Origin: Mytilus edulis
Lineage: Eukaryota > Mollusca > Bivalvia > Mytilida > Mytilidae
DNA length: 64,000 nt
Reading direction: 5' to 3'
Assembly (NCBI RefSeq): GCF_963676685.1
Contig: NC_092350.1
Location: 42,317,373 to 42,381,372, forward strand
Shown here: positions 1 through 9,693 of the stretch, in pieces
Layout of the letters: each line of letters begins with the position of its first letter
Position numbering within the stretch: the stretch's first letter is position 1
Made by a program: the position numbers and the translations under genes
Notes under the pieces: generated by a model
Databases searched by the model: none
What the model was told of the DNA's origin: nothing
What the model saw: only the letters and a program-made list of their open reading frames with translations

Positions 1-589
1 AAAATCTTTAAAAAAATTGAAGCAACATTGCCACAGTTTTTATAATTATGTTTGGCTTGGTTTTTGGTTAACTGCCTACAGCGCTTACGGTGCTTTGATT
101 AAATTATATCAGCAGTTTATGGTACCATCCAAGATTACCGCAAGAGGGAAACATTAAAACATTCGACCCTATAGGAAACATTCAAAGATATTTTCCAAGA
201 TGACCAACAGCTGTTAACAGAGTTTAACATTTAAACCTATGGTAAAACTTTCACAATTGTTTCCCTCTGGAACTAAATGGTCAATTAGAACCATACTTGG
301 TCTCAACGACTCTTAAATGGTACCCTTTGAAAATTGTGTTCGACAGGTCAAGGTCCGTTCCAGTACATATCATACATCATGGAACTTAGTTTAACAATGG
401 ACCTTTAATAAGGAAAAATACTTCAAAGATCTTTTCTGAAACTTAGTCACAATGGTCCTTGGATCACTTGCTTTAAAATGTTAGTCCAGTAAGTTCGTTT
501 CTAAACAAAAATTGTTGACAACATACATGTAACATATCAAAACATAACAGGACCTTAACATTGAAGAATCTTTTCCTCTGAAATTACTT
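1..589. repeat. Degenerate dispersed repeat, no gene
   Basis: No credible coding sequence. Phrases such as 'aaattgtgttcgacaggtca', 'accctatagg' and 'aaagat.ttttctgaaacttagtcacaatg' recur in diverged form near 2735-2830 and 3520-3790. This stretch and the 2.6-3.9 kb stretch therefore look like two old pieces of one modular repeat. The unit is too diverged for me to give a period or ends. Confidence 0.35.
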
Positions 590-930
590 GGCCAATGGGG
601 TTATTGAGTGCAAACAATACATTTTCTTTTAAGATAGGGTTGTTGTATATCAAATGAAAGGTCATGATATGAACATATGAAATATCAAATTCCCGACCTC
701 CAAAAATAAGTTGAATAGGGTTATTAAGTGCAAAAATCAAACTTTCTAGAACATGGAGTTGTCGCATATAAAATGAAAGCTCATATACTCTATGTTACAT
801 ATATCATACTTCCGATCTAAAAAAAATTAGGCGGATGAGACCATTAAGTGTTATAAGCGAAAAGTTTTAGAAGGTATGCTTGTCGTATATCAAACGAAAG
901 GTCGTACAAAGTACATTACGAAAACATCAC
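590..930. repeat. Three diverged tandem units of about 125 bp
   Basis: Three successive blocks carry the same order of phrases: 'gggttattgagtgcaaac' / 'gggttattaagtgcaaaa' / 'gaccattaagtgttataa', each followed by 'ttgt(c)gtatatcaaa(t/c)gaaaggtc'. The third unit is the most diverged. This is an old local tandem repeat with no coding potential. Confidence 0.6.
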
Positions 931-1310
931 TTTAACAGGAAAGACCTTTCAATTGTTTTACAAACAATTGAGATACTAGTTCTAGTTTGTAAACTGATGT
1001 AATAGAAATGACTGATGCCAAATGTGATGCGCTTAAATATATCTAAGTGAATGAAAACCAAAAACTGAAAACAATATATAATTTAATTAACAAAGTACAA
1101 CTTTTATTATCACATGCCAAAGGTAATCAGAAATGGAGCATTCAATATCTTCAAACTCGTACTTAGAAAGCATGTAGCAAATGCACTAATGTACTATGGA
1201 GGCATGTAGCAAATGCACTAACCTAAATTCTGTTTTGAGAGCTTGGCTTTCCTTGGTTGGACTAAATATCAATCCTTAGAGAATTCAAGATAATAATCTA
1301 AAACAAGAGG
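931..1310. other. Intergenic, only a small direct repeat
   Basis: Nothing gene-like is visible. A 20 bp direct repeat (gcatgtagcaaatgcactaa) occurs at 1170-1189 and again at 1202-1221, a 32 bp period. Confidence 0.5.
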
Positions 1311-2051
1311 CTGGCTGTCACAACGACAGCAAACCGGATTTATTATCATTTATTTTTGTCCTGCCAATATTACAAGAACCATAACTGATGGACGGTGAAA
1401 GTGAAAATTGTCAGTATCAAATTTGACCTCCACTTTGTCATCAGTATCAACATATTAAAATTTGAAAAGCTTAGATGGAATGGTTCATGAGTAACTGCAA
1501 CCACTTGAATGGAAATGCCATTTCACATTCTTTCAAGAACCATAACTCCTAAACGGTAAAAGTCAAAATCGTCATTATTGAACTTGACCTTCATTTTGTC
1601 ATCAATAATAACATATTAAAATTTGGGAAGATTTGGTAGAACAGTTCATGTGTAAATGCATGGACACGACTGGAAACTTCAATATTCTATCTTTCAAGAA
1701 CCATAACTCCTGAACAGTAAAAGTCAAAATCGCCATTATTGAACTTGACCTTCATTTAGTTGTCAGTAACAACATATTAAAATTTTAAAAGCTTTGGTTG
1801 AACTGTTCATGAGTTAATGCACGGACACGACTGGAAACTCCATTTTTCCATCATTTAAGAACCATAACTCCTGAACGGTAAAAGTCAAATTCGCCATTAT
1901 TGAACTTGACCTTCATTTAGTTATTAGTATTTTAAAAGCTTTGGTTGAACGGTTCATGAGTTAATGCACGGACAACATTTGATTGCCGCCCGCCCGGTCG
2001 CCGTACATCCCCAATCAATAACCGACATTTTTGTCCCTAAAATCCGGTTAA
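1311..2051 (+). mobile_element. Tandem-repeat-bearing non-autonomous element, copy 1 (four 161 bp monomers)
   Basis: The left end carries a small hairpin (GCTGTC-acaac-GACAGC) followed by aaccggattt. The right end carries aaatccggtt, so the two ends form a 10 bp inverted repeat. Inside are four monomers starting near 1371, 1532, 1694 and 1855, each with 'caagaaccataact(cctgaacgg)'. A GC-rich 'gccgcccgcccggtcgccg' tract follows the last, shortened monomer. The copy at 39731-40657 has the same plan with five monomers. The layout resembles the bivalve 'pearl' elements described from oysters and clams; that family assignment is inference. Confidence 0.75.
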
Positions 2052-2284
2052 CGAGTTCTATAAAATATATAAGTTTCTCAAAGGTTTTGCGACGGTGCAA
2101 ATATTAAACTTTACAATATAAATAGATATCCTTTACCAATGAATTCAAATAGCAAAAGCTATGCTATTTAACAAATATATAGCGAATAAGCTTCATCTAA
2201 ATCATCAAATAAAGAAATATGAAATTTATAGTTTTAAACAAGGGAAATAATGATGACATAATAAATTTGGTTTATATAGATTAG

Positions 2285-2475
2285 ACCGTTGGTTTTCCCG
2301 TTTGAATGGTTTTACACTAGTAATGCTGGGGCCCTTTATAGCTTGTTGTTCGGTGTGAGCCAAGGCTCCGTGTTGAAGGCCGTACTTTAACCTATAATGG
2401 TTTACTTTTTAAATTGTTATTTGGATGGAGAGTTGTCTCATTGGCACTCACACCACATCTTCCTATATCTATCTA
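2285..2475 (+). mobile_element. SINE-like dispersed repeat, copy A
   Basis: Shares a long stretch with 31630-31890 ('ggttttacactagt', 'gtgagccaaggctcc', 'ccgtactttaacctataatgg') and ends like 43330-43412 ('tggcactca.accacatctt'). The tail is a short 'tatctatc' run. There is no open reading frame. Several shared endings at independent loci suggest a retroposed short element, but I did not find convincing RNA polymerase III A and B boxes. Confidence 0.6.
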
Positions 2476-2529
2476 CTAACTGCCACACTTGTATGAAATG
2501 CATTCAAATATCTTCTCTGAACTTACTTA

Positions 2530-2615
2530 TAAAAAAGAAGATGTGGTATGATTGCCAATGAGACAACTATCCACAAAAGACCAAAATGACACAAACATTA
2601 ACAATTATAGGTCAA
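2530..2615 (-). repeat. 3' end of a SINE-like repeat, inverted
   Basis: Read on the minus strand this gives 'gtggatagttgtctcattgg', close to the 3' end of the element at 2285-2475. It is a separate fragment in the opposite orientation. Confidence 0.5.
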
Positions 2616-2639
2616 TTGGAACCAAACTTGTTTACATTG

Positions 2640-3860
2640 GTTCTTGTATTGATTCTTTTTAAACGATCTGGCATAGCGGGAACATAGTTAAACAGTTGCT
2701 CAAAACAACCAATTGGAACAAAACCTAGTTCCCTTTGCAAATTGTTTTCGGCCGGTTTTGGTTTGATCCAAGGCCTCCGAGGGGAACAACGATTTCACAT
2801 TGGACCCTGTAGGAGATAGTTTTAAATATTTGATGTTGAATTTACCGTTTTTGAGAAACACAAGGCCAAAAGGGGTGAACCAAGAACAAATTGGAAATCA
2901 ATTTTTTTTTGTCCGATTTTGATGAAGATGTTTGGAACAGAAATCATATGAAGGTATTTTAATGGATTATGTAATTTGTTGGCGGTTTTGAAAAAGAAGA
3001 GTACCAAAAAGGATCTAGACTGAAAATGCTTCAACTTGATGAAACGAAAAATGTTGTTCGACATGTGTATACTTTATAGATTTATATTTTTATTTTGTAG
3101 ATTTCATACATTGTGTTTTACTTAATTTTTTAAGTTTTTAGTTTATCGTTTCCAACAAACAAGAGGCCCAAATCGGGTCTAGAGATGTGATTGGCCCTTT
3201 CGGGGCGATTGAATTGGATGGAGTCTAGCAATTTAATATGTCTACATTTACTTTGTGTCAACACTTACCCGAATGTACCCTTTATACGGTCGTTACTTGC
3301 TACGCTCTACGGAGCACATTTTTACACAGAATTTATAGAACTAATTGCAAACAAACTACTAGTAAATCCTTACAATAAATATATCTGTCAGGTATGTCTC
3401 CAATCGTAGATGGCCGCCCGCGGAAAACGTAGTGTAAGTGCATCTTATTTGGAAATGCATAGAAAGATCTTCTACTTAGAAACTACTAAGCAAATTGAAG
3501 CAAAACTTATCATTGGATGGCCTTCTAGCAAAATTGTGTTCGGCAGGACAGGGTACAATCCAACTTGAGTGCCAGTGACGAACGTAGTTGAGATTATACC
3601 ATATGGCGAAATTTATTGAAAGATATTTTCTAAAAGTACAGTGCAAATTACAATGAAACTTGGTCACAATGATCTTTTAAAATGCACAGGCAAACTATGT
3701 CTGGTAGGTTCAAGACTATAACCCAAGATTGCAGGAATTACTAACAACATAGTTTAACATTGGACCCTGAGCTGAGGGCCAGGGGGATCAAAGATCTTAA
3801 ACAAAACTACTGAGACCAAACTGGATAACATTTGTTTTTGTATGAACACTTTTCAAGCAG
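2640..3860. repeat. Degenerate modular repeat, no gene
   Basis: Diverged copies of the modules seen in 1-589 recur here, for example 'gcaaattgttttcggccgg' near 2737, 'aaaattgtgttcggcagga' near 3530 and 'ttaacattggaccctgag' near 3755. Short open frames of 60-80 codons exist on both strands but show no domain, bias or splice context. Confidence 0.35.
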
Positions 3861-4424
3861 TGCTATATCCATCCTTGATGGGCAATAACGGGGAACATAC
3901 CTATTATATCGGGGTCTAAATTGGGCTGGCTTATGTAGCCACGGTTGATGTGAGCGATACAGCCTCTTAATAGTCTTTTGTTTCATATCCTAAAGTATTG
4001 GCGCAAAAAGTTTGTCATTAAACTAGATCCTTGAGTACAAGAAAGTAGAAACAAAACCATTCAAACGAATGCGATCAACATAGGAATATCATATCCCATT
4101 GGCAAACTTTTTTGTGCCGAGACCAGGCGTTACAAATCAGGCATGAGCTTTGTGTCAACACTTGCCCTACTGTTTGTTCCCTTGATAAATGTGATCGTAT
4201 CATGCTGCACTAGGCGTAGAGAGTATTTTCTTTTATATTTACCATAATCAACAACAAAAAATCTAGACCAAGAAACAGTATATAGTAACTCCTAGTAATT
4301 TTGTTTGATTTAATTCTTGTATGGTAAAACCAAATATCAAACCTACTTATATTATATATATAATTAATTTCTAAAAAAATGTTTATGTAAAATCATTATT
4401 GTATAAAAAATGTATAGCAAATGT
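3861..4424. other. Intergenic, nothing recognised
   Basis: AT-rich sequence with no coding signal. It includes the 3' flank of the integrase-like gene on the minus strand; I see no clear AATAAA for that gene here, only an ATTAAA-type match near 4305. Confidence 0.4.
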
Positions 4425-5675
4425 TCAATTCGGTAAGGCAGCAATCAATGTCCGAAACAATAGCTCTGCGTCATCGTATGATGTGATGATGGGAAACTGA
4501 TCTCGTCTGTTTCCAGTAAGCAACTCGACAATGTTAATAAATTCATTGCTACAGCCATGCTCTGGAAAGTTCTCTGTATATTCCTCTATGAGATTGTCAA
4601 TTGTTTGTAAGTTACATGGTAAAGGAAATGAACAGTCTCTTCCACCAAAGATCTCTGGCTGATAGTATAACATATTTGGAATACCACTTGGTGTTACAAC
4701 TTCAGCACGTTGTCTTCTTATTCTATGTGAGTTCCAGTTCTCAGCAAACATGTCCAATTGATGTTGGATAACGGAGAGGAAACAAAATCGAACACATTCT
4801 TTATGTACTGGACACGATACATTAAGAAGTCCAGTGTCTTGGAAATCCTGGAAACGGTTTCTCCAAAACTGGGTGAAACTCGTTTTTAGTGTACCCCAAA
4901 GCCTTTCTATTCTTTGATTTGCAACAGATCTGCCGACGAGAAAAGAATTTTGTCCCGACATTTCATCGTTTTGATTATGTCGCAACGATCTTTGTAAATC
5001 CCTCATTATGACGTTTTCTGTTCCTGCATCCGATCGAACAACCCTTGGAAGCATCTTTCTTTGTTTGATCCAATTAAGATACCAGTAACCGACATATCTG
5101 GGGTTATTGTTGGAGGGACTTGCTATCAACCATAAAAGTTTACGAGAGTATCCATCGATTGCCCCATGTATAGCTATGCCGTAGGGTTTTAATTTATCGT
5201 AACCATCGACATGAATCAGATAGTTTGGTCCTCTATTGTAGTACACTCTCCTTCGAAGAACTCGATGCGATCTGTTAAGTACACCCTGTTGGTCTATTGT
5301 TCTTAAGCAAAGCCTTGCTCTTGATTGTGTGACGCAAAGTCCAAAGCCTATGTTCAGAGTCCTCCACATATACCTGTATCCAACATTAGACAGGCCATTA
5401 CGGTGTAAAGCCAGGATTGTCCTTACAACTGTAGGTAATGGCGACTGGTTGTTACGCCGTCTGATATTTAATCTTCTCTTAAGTCTTTTTAACATGGAAC
5501 AACTCATGAATGTTCCGTGAACAAACAAGAGAAATCCACATATTTGAAGGGACGTGTAGCATAATTGATGATAGTATTGGACTAGTTCAGGCACAGAAGC
5601 ATCATCGCCTGGGTAAGGTATTCCTGTAACGTCATGATCAGCAACACAAAGGAGACAACAGAGTAACTGAAACAT
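4425..5675 (-). CDS. DDE integrase-like protein (rve-fold, mobile-element type)
   Basis: The protein has 416 residues and an uninterrupted frame. Residues about 28-125 are helical and basic (LKRLKRRLNIRRR), as in N-terminal DNA-binding helix-turn-helix regions. A retroviral-integrase-like catalytic core follows: D157 in HVDGYDKLKPYG, D216 in RSDAGTEN and E258 in RIERLWG, with spacings of 59 and 42. All three acidic residues are present, so strand transfer could be intact. The tail (about 300-416) has no motif I know. Related proteins are abundant in molluscs and other invertebrates, usually as element-derived genes. The ATG sits inside 'ctttatgtttcag', a good splice acceptor, so the true first exon may lie upstream and translation may enter at leucine 4. 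No TIRs or LTRs bracket it, so it may be a lone copy, a domesticated gene or part of an unrecognised element. Confidence 0.75.
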   Translation of the reverse strand: MFQLLCCLLCVADHDVTGIPYPGDDASVPELVQYYHQLCYTSLQICGFLLFVHGTFMSCSMLKRLKRRLNIRRRNNQSPLPTVVRTILALHRNGLSNVGYRYMWRTLNIGFGLCVTQSRARLCLRTIDQQGVLNRSHRVLRRRVYYNRGPNYLIHVDGYDKLKPYGIAIHGAIDGYSRKLLWLIASPSNNNPRYVGYWYLNWIKQRKMLPRVVRSDAGTENVIMRDLQRSLRHNQNDEMSGQNSFLVGRSVANQRIERLWGTLKTSFTQFWRNRFQDFQDTGLLNVSCPVHKECVRFCFLSVIQHQLDMFAENWNSHRIRRQRAEVVTPSGIPNMLYYQPEIFGGRDCSFPLPCNLQTIDNLIEEYTENFPEHGCSNEFINIVELLTGNRRDQFPIITSYDDAELLFRTLIAALPN

Positions 5676-5718
5676 AAAGATAGAAATTACACGTATGATG
5701 TAATGATAAAATGAAAAA

Positions 5719-5762
5719 TCCGATTGGCTTGATATCTAAATAGGGTGTTCACTGTGACGTCA
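5719..5762 (-). promoter_or_regulatory. CCAAT box and CRE upstream of the integrase-like gene
   Basis: Reading toward the gene on the minus strand, a palindromic CRE (TGACGTCA, 5755-5762) is followed by a CCAAT match (AGCCAATCGG, about 5720-5729), 45-90 bp before the first ATG. Each motif is short, but the pair sits where a promoter would be. No TATA box is evident between them and the ATG. Confidence 0.35.
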
Positions 5763-7200
5763 TCAGCTTACTATAAAACTACTAGGAAATGCGCTGCGCC
5801 TTCACATTTAATGGAATACGAAATGGAAAAATACACAGTAAGTTTTGACAATCCAAAATAAATCTTCATGGCGATATTTATAACATATTTCATTTTTAAA
5901 TTTACCCGTTATAGGTATCAGGTATAAGCATATGATATTTTTACATTTGAACATGTTTTCATTTTCAAACAAGAGGACATATCTTCTTCCAGCATATTGC
6001 AATCGAATAAACATTTTAAAAGTCATCTGATGCCTAAACGAATTTATTTTGTTTGGTTGATTTTTGTACCATATCTTAAAGAAACAACGAATAGTGTACC
6101 TAATGAATAAAATTTGTTATGAAAAAAATATGTTTCAATTTTTGCTAAATTTGTTGTAACATCATGCCTCCTTAAACATGATATCTAGTTCTTTATCAAT
6201 CATTGACTAATTTATAAAATTTGGTCGCATATTGTCAAAGTCAATCAACCATAAAAACAAGGCCAAGATCAAATTACAGGTATCAAAATGACATCCCCTG
6301 GTAGTGGGGCACCTCCTTGTCTAATATCATCAACCTAAGTCAAAGCTAAAATTACACTTCAGACTATCATCCCCTTGTAGTTGGAGACGTTAATGCCAAA
6401 TATTATCAACCTTAGACTTCTATTTCTTGAGATATGGACTTAAGCAGTAAACTCGGTTGCAAAATTGACTATTAGAGTTCTTCAGGGTCATTCAAGCATT
6501 TAAAATAGGTCAAAGATAAATGGCACATGACTGACTGGCAAGAACAATATGTAGGAAATCTGCATCCTAAATATAAGAACCTTACTCGTTATGCTTCACG
6601 AGATAAAGACATGAACAGCAAACTTGGTTGCAATGTTAACGCCATATATTCACCGTCGCCTGTAAAACCGTACCTACATGTCTCGCTTTTACTGCGCATG
6701 CTAGACAAAATATGAAGAAAACTTTATATCATGGTTCACTATATTTTTCGCTAGAGCCGTGTAAATGTGTGCTCATTTTTCCTATTTTGGTAATCCTTTA
6801 TTTTTTGTAATTTTTGGCCGTTTAAGGTGCAGTTTTTACAAAAAATAAATCACAATACAGTATTAAACCTTTTTCATACTTTCCACGAAGATGGAGCTGA
6901 TTAGTCTAAATGAAGAAAAACATTATAAAAACTATACAAGAAAGTTTTGACAAATTTTGTTTGTTTTTAAGCCAAAGTGTGTTGATTTGATGTTCGATGT
7001 CAGCAACATATTTCTTTGTTTTACTTTCAATATTACCTTTAAAATATTGCTTGATTCCATAGTCTTTGACCATTTATTAGACGGGCAGGTGACCAAGCAG
7101 CTGAAATAGACGATATTTCTTCAATTGAAATGTTTAATGAATAGCAAAATCTTCTAATCGGTCAATATCAAAATAAAGTGAACACATATTTCGTTTCGCA
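5763..7200. other. Intergenic, nothing firm
   Basis: AT-rich. The part from about 6240 to 6680 repeats phrases such as 'atcatcaacc(t)aa/agtcaaag' and 'aaact(t/c)ggttgcaa', suggesting a decayed tandem-monomer repeat like the 44 kb and 52 kb ones. No gene is visible. Confidence 0.4.
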
Positions 7201-7220
7201 TCATGCTTTTCTACCTGGCA

Positions 7221-7375
7221 TTAGTGGCGAATCCAGGGGGTCCGGGGTTGGAACCCTTTTTTACATTTATTTGGAAGATCAATGCAATTGAATGGGGACA
7301 TATAGTTGGAACTCCCCTTTATCGTGGGCTAGGATCCCCATACCCAACCCTTATAAATGACAAGATCCACCCTGC
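7221..7375. mobile_element. Decayed copy of the 'GTGGCGGATCCAG' MITE family
   Basis: Starts 'agtggcgaatccag' and ends with a weak inverse ('gatccaccctg'). Length and left end match the better copies at 34335, 37180 and 57715. I could not find a target-site duplication, so the ends are approximate. An open frame crosses it by chance. Confidence 0.5.
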
Positions 7376-7904
7376 TAGTTGTGAATCAAATTATTTGTTT
7401 AGATTACTAATTTTTTTTTTGCTTAGCTGTTATGAATTAAATGAGTCATGGAGATTGATCTACAAAGGACTCTGAAAGGCGAAAGGGAGGGACCATTCAG
7501 TTTTTTTTCCATTTTTCATTGACAGTCGTACAGAACGGGTAGTGTACTTGTGATGGGATGGTGGGGAGAGGGGTGAAACCCTTTAAGTAGAATATATCTT
7601 TAATAATAGCAGACGTCTTACTCTAGATCTTATCACAGGTCACGTTAAACTGTAACTTTTCAATGCCCTTTCATTCAAACAATAACGTTTTTTCTCCCTA
7701 TGATCTTTTTCATTTTGTGTTCAGTATTGCTTCATATTAAAATATAACGCTAAGTCTCCAAAGAAAACAAATATAAACTTACTTATGACTCGTTTCCACT
7801 GCTCCCGCTGATGTTGTTGCTGTCGATCTCCATCTTTAATGTGTCAGCACAGGAAGTAAAATACGGACCGTGGGAATCTGACCGTGAGAACGAATAAAGT
7901 TAAC
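7376..7904. other. Intergenic, nothing recognised
   Basis: No open frame with protein-like composition, no repeat shared with the rest of the window that I can see, and no RNA gene. Confidence 0.4.
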
Positions 7905-8205
7905 ATCAAATAAGCAAGTTGACTTAATTAATAAACAAGTCGACTTCTTATTTTATGTCATTTACATTTATATTAGCAAGTCGACATTGTAATAAAAACT
8001 TTATCTACATCATTCCGACAAGTTGACTTCAACATGATGATTTAATATCAAATAAACAAGTTGTCGACTTAATCAATTAATAAGTTGAATTCAACGTGTC
8101 GACTTCTTATTACTATGCCATTATATTTATATCAGCAAGTCGACATTGTAAAACAATTTTTCTACATCATTCCGACAACTTGACTTCAACTTGATGATAA
8201 GATTC
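7905..8205. repeat. Two tandem units of about 150 bp rich in AAGTCGACTT
   Basis: The segment from 'gtcgacttcttatt' through 'atttatat.agcaagtcgacattgtaa' to 'catcattccgacaa.ttgacttcaac.tgatga' occurs at about 7942-8045 and again at about 8097-8205. The motif caagtcgac or its inverse recurs many times, so the region is full of short palindromes. Confidence 0.65.
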
Positions 8206-9303
8206 CAGCTTATAACACACAACTTGACTAATAATTCCGACTTATTAGCAACAAAATAACTTTACAAGGGGTGTACCATATGCGCTTCCGAACATCAGTG
8301 ACGCTCGAATCTCAACTTATTGGTTCCCAGTTACACGATGTTAAAAAAGAAAAATAACAAATGGACACCTTGAAAAAAATACTAGAATTGTCATGACATA
8401 TAATTAACTTTTGCCATTGTAAATTCATTTAAAATAGATACATATGAGAGTATATAGTGTAAATCTAATACTTTCTACATCATGTACATCTAATTATTAC
8501 AATGAACAAAAAATAGAACAGTAATTATATATGTTTTACTAAACTAACAGTACTTGTATACATAGTTCATTTCATTGAAATATTTAAAGCAAATGTAACG
8601 AGAGACGGCATAAAACAAAGAGTCTTTATATCATAGTTTTCGAAGAAGAGCATGTTAGATGGCGTTAAAATAAATACTAAGAACGAGTATCTAGATTTTA
8701 AGAAAACAAAACACATAGTTATCGATAAAGTGGACTTGTTGATGTTTTAAATTTGATTAAAAGTTATAGAGGTGAGACAGCAATTGGCCATTTCAGAATT
8801 TAAAGAATCATGTGTAATTTCATTGCTCGTACTCAAAATGAAAATAACGTCACATCATTGGTTAAATTTCCATTGTTTATGACATTGTTAACCAATCAGG
8901 ACGTTTTGGTGTACTCTTTTGAAAATATTACACAGGATGCATTAGATTCTGAAACGACGAGTTACTACTATAAAGGGGAGACACAAAGTTATTACACTGC
9001 ACTGTCCTTGTCAGAAAGTTTACATCTGTTCTTGCGTAAAAGAAATTAAAAAACAAACATTATGCAACTTCAACTCAATACATTATATGATAATATCATA
9101 ACGTCCTTAAAAGAACGCTACTTGAGATACACCAAATATTGATGAAAGATATGCAAAGCGATATGAAAATTAAAGACCTCCTTTTAACTGCAGCTTGTTA
9201 AAATATCAATTTTTTATTAGTTTTCATCCATAACATATATTAAAGCCAAAAGATGTTTATAAAAAGTTTTAAATATTTTATGGATTAATATATGCATGCA
9301 GAC
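8206..9303. other. Intergenic with a MITE fragment
   Basis: 8272-8326 contains 'cttccgaacatcagtgacgctcgaatc', a fragment of the family also at 17866 and 28075. The rest is AT-rich with no supported gene. A 79-codon open frame (8810-9049) has no recognisable feature. Confidence 0.45.
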
Positions 9304-9396
9304 CACAGGCACTCGTCTCAGAATTTTCCCCCCTATATACCTTTATATAACATATTAAGGTATATAGGAATTTTTTTTCTGAGACAAGTGCCTGTG
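9304..9396. mobile_element. hAT-like hairpin MITE, 93 bp, with 8 bp TSD
   Basis: The element runs CACAGGCACTCGTCTCAG ... CTGAGACAAGTGCCTGTG and folds on itself almost end to end. It is flanked by the direct 8 bp repeat ATGCAGAC (9296-9303 and 9397-9404). An 8 bp duplication and an element beginning CA fit the hAT superfamily. A second copy lies at 33804-33892. It is too small to code for anything. Confidence 0.85.
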
Positions 9397-9574
9397 ATGC
9401 AGACACCTAGATCATATCCTACTTATAAACTAACTACATGTTTACAACTTTTACCTTGGTCATATGTTTGTCAATGATCGCACGAAGTATAAAATTTGTT
9501 TTTGAATAAAACATAATTATTTTACAATCGATAGTAAGTAGGGTTCCCTCAAATTTGTCATATTCAGTTTGCTC

Positions 9575-9580
9575 TTTAAT
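9575..9580 (-). terminator. Possible polyadenylation signal of the SecA-like gene
   Basis: An ATTAAA variant on the minus strand, about 115 bp past the stop codon of the SecA-like gene. No canonical AATAAA is nearer. A single hexamer is weak evidence. Confidence 0.3.
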
Positions 9581-9693
9581 CAATCAATATTTTTTATAAA
9601 CTGTTCATTTTAAATCAAACTTTCTTTGAGTAGAATATATGACTATTATACTACTATTTGTTTTGTTCGTGAAATCCACACACGTTTGATTAA

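Noticed and set aside
7203..7475. A 90-codon gene
   Set aside because: It overlaps a decayed MITE and a T-run; no conserved feature.
9304..9396. A microRNA gene
   Set aside because: Exact TSDs and a second copy show a mobile element; a small RNA role is only a possibility.
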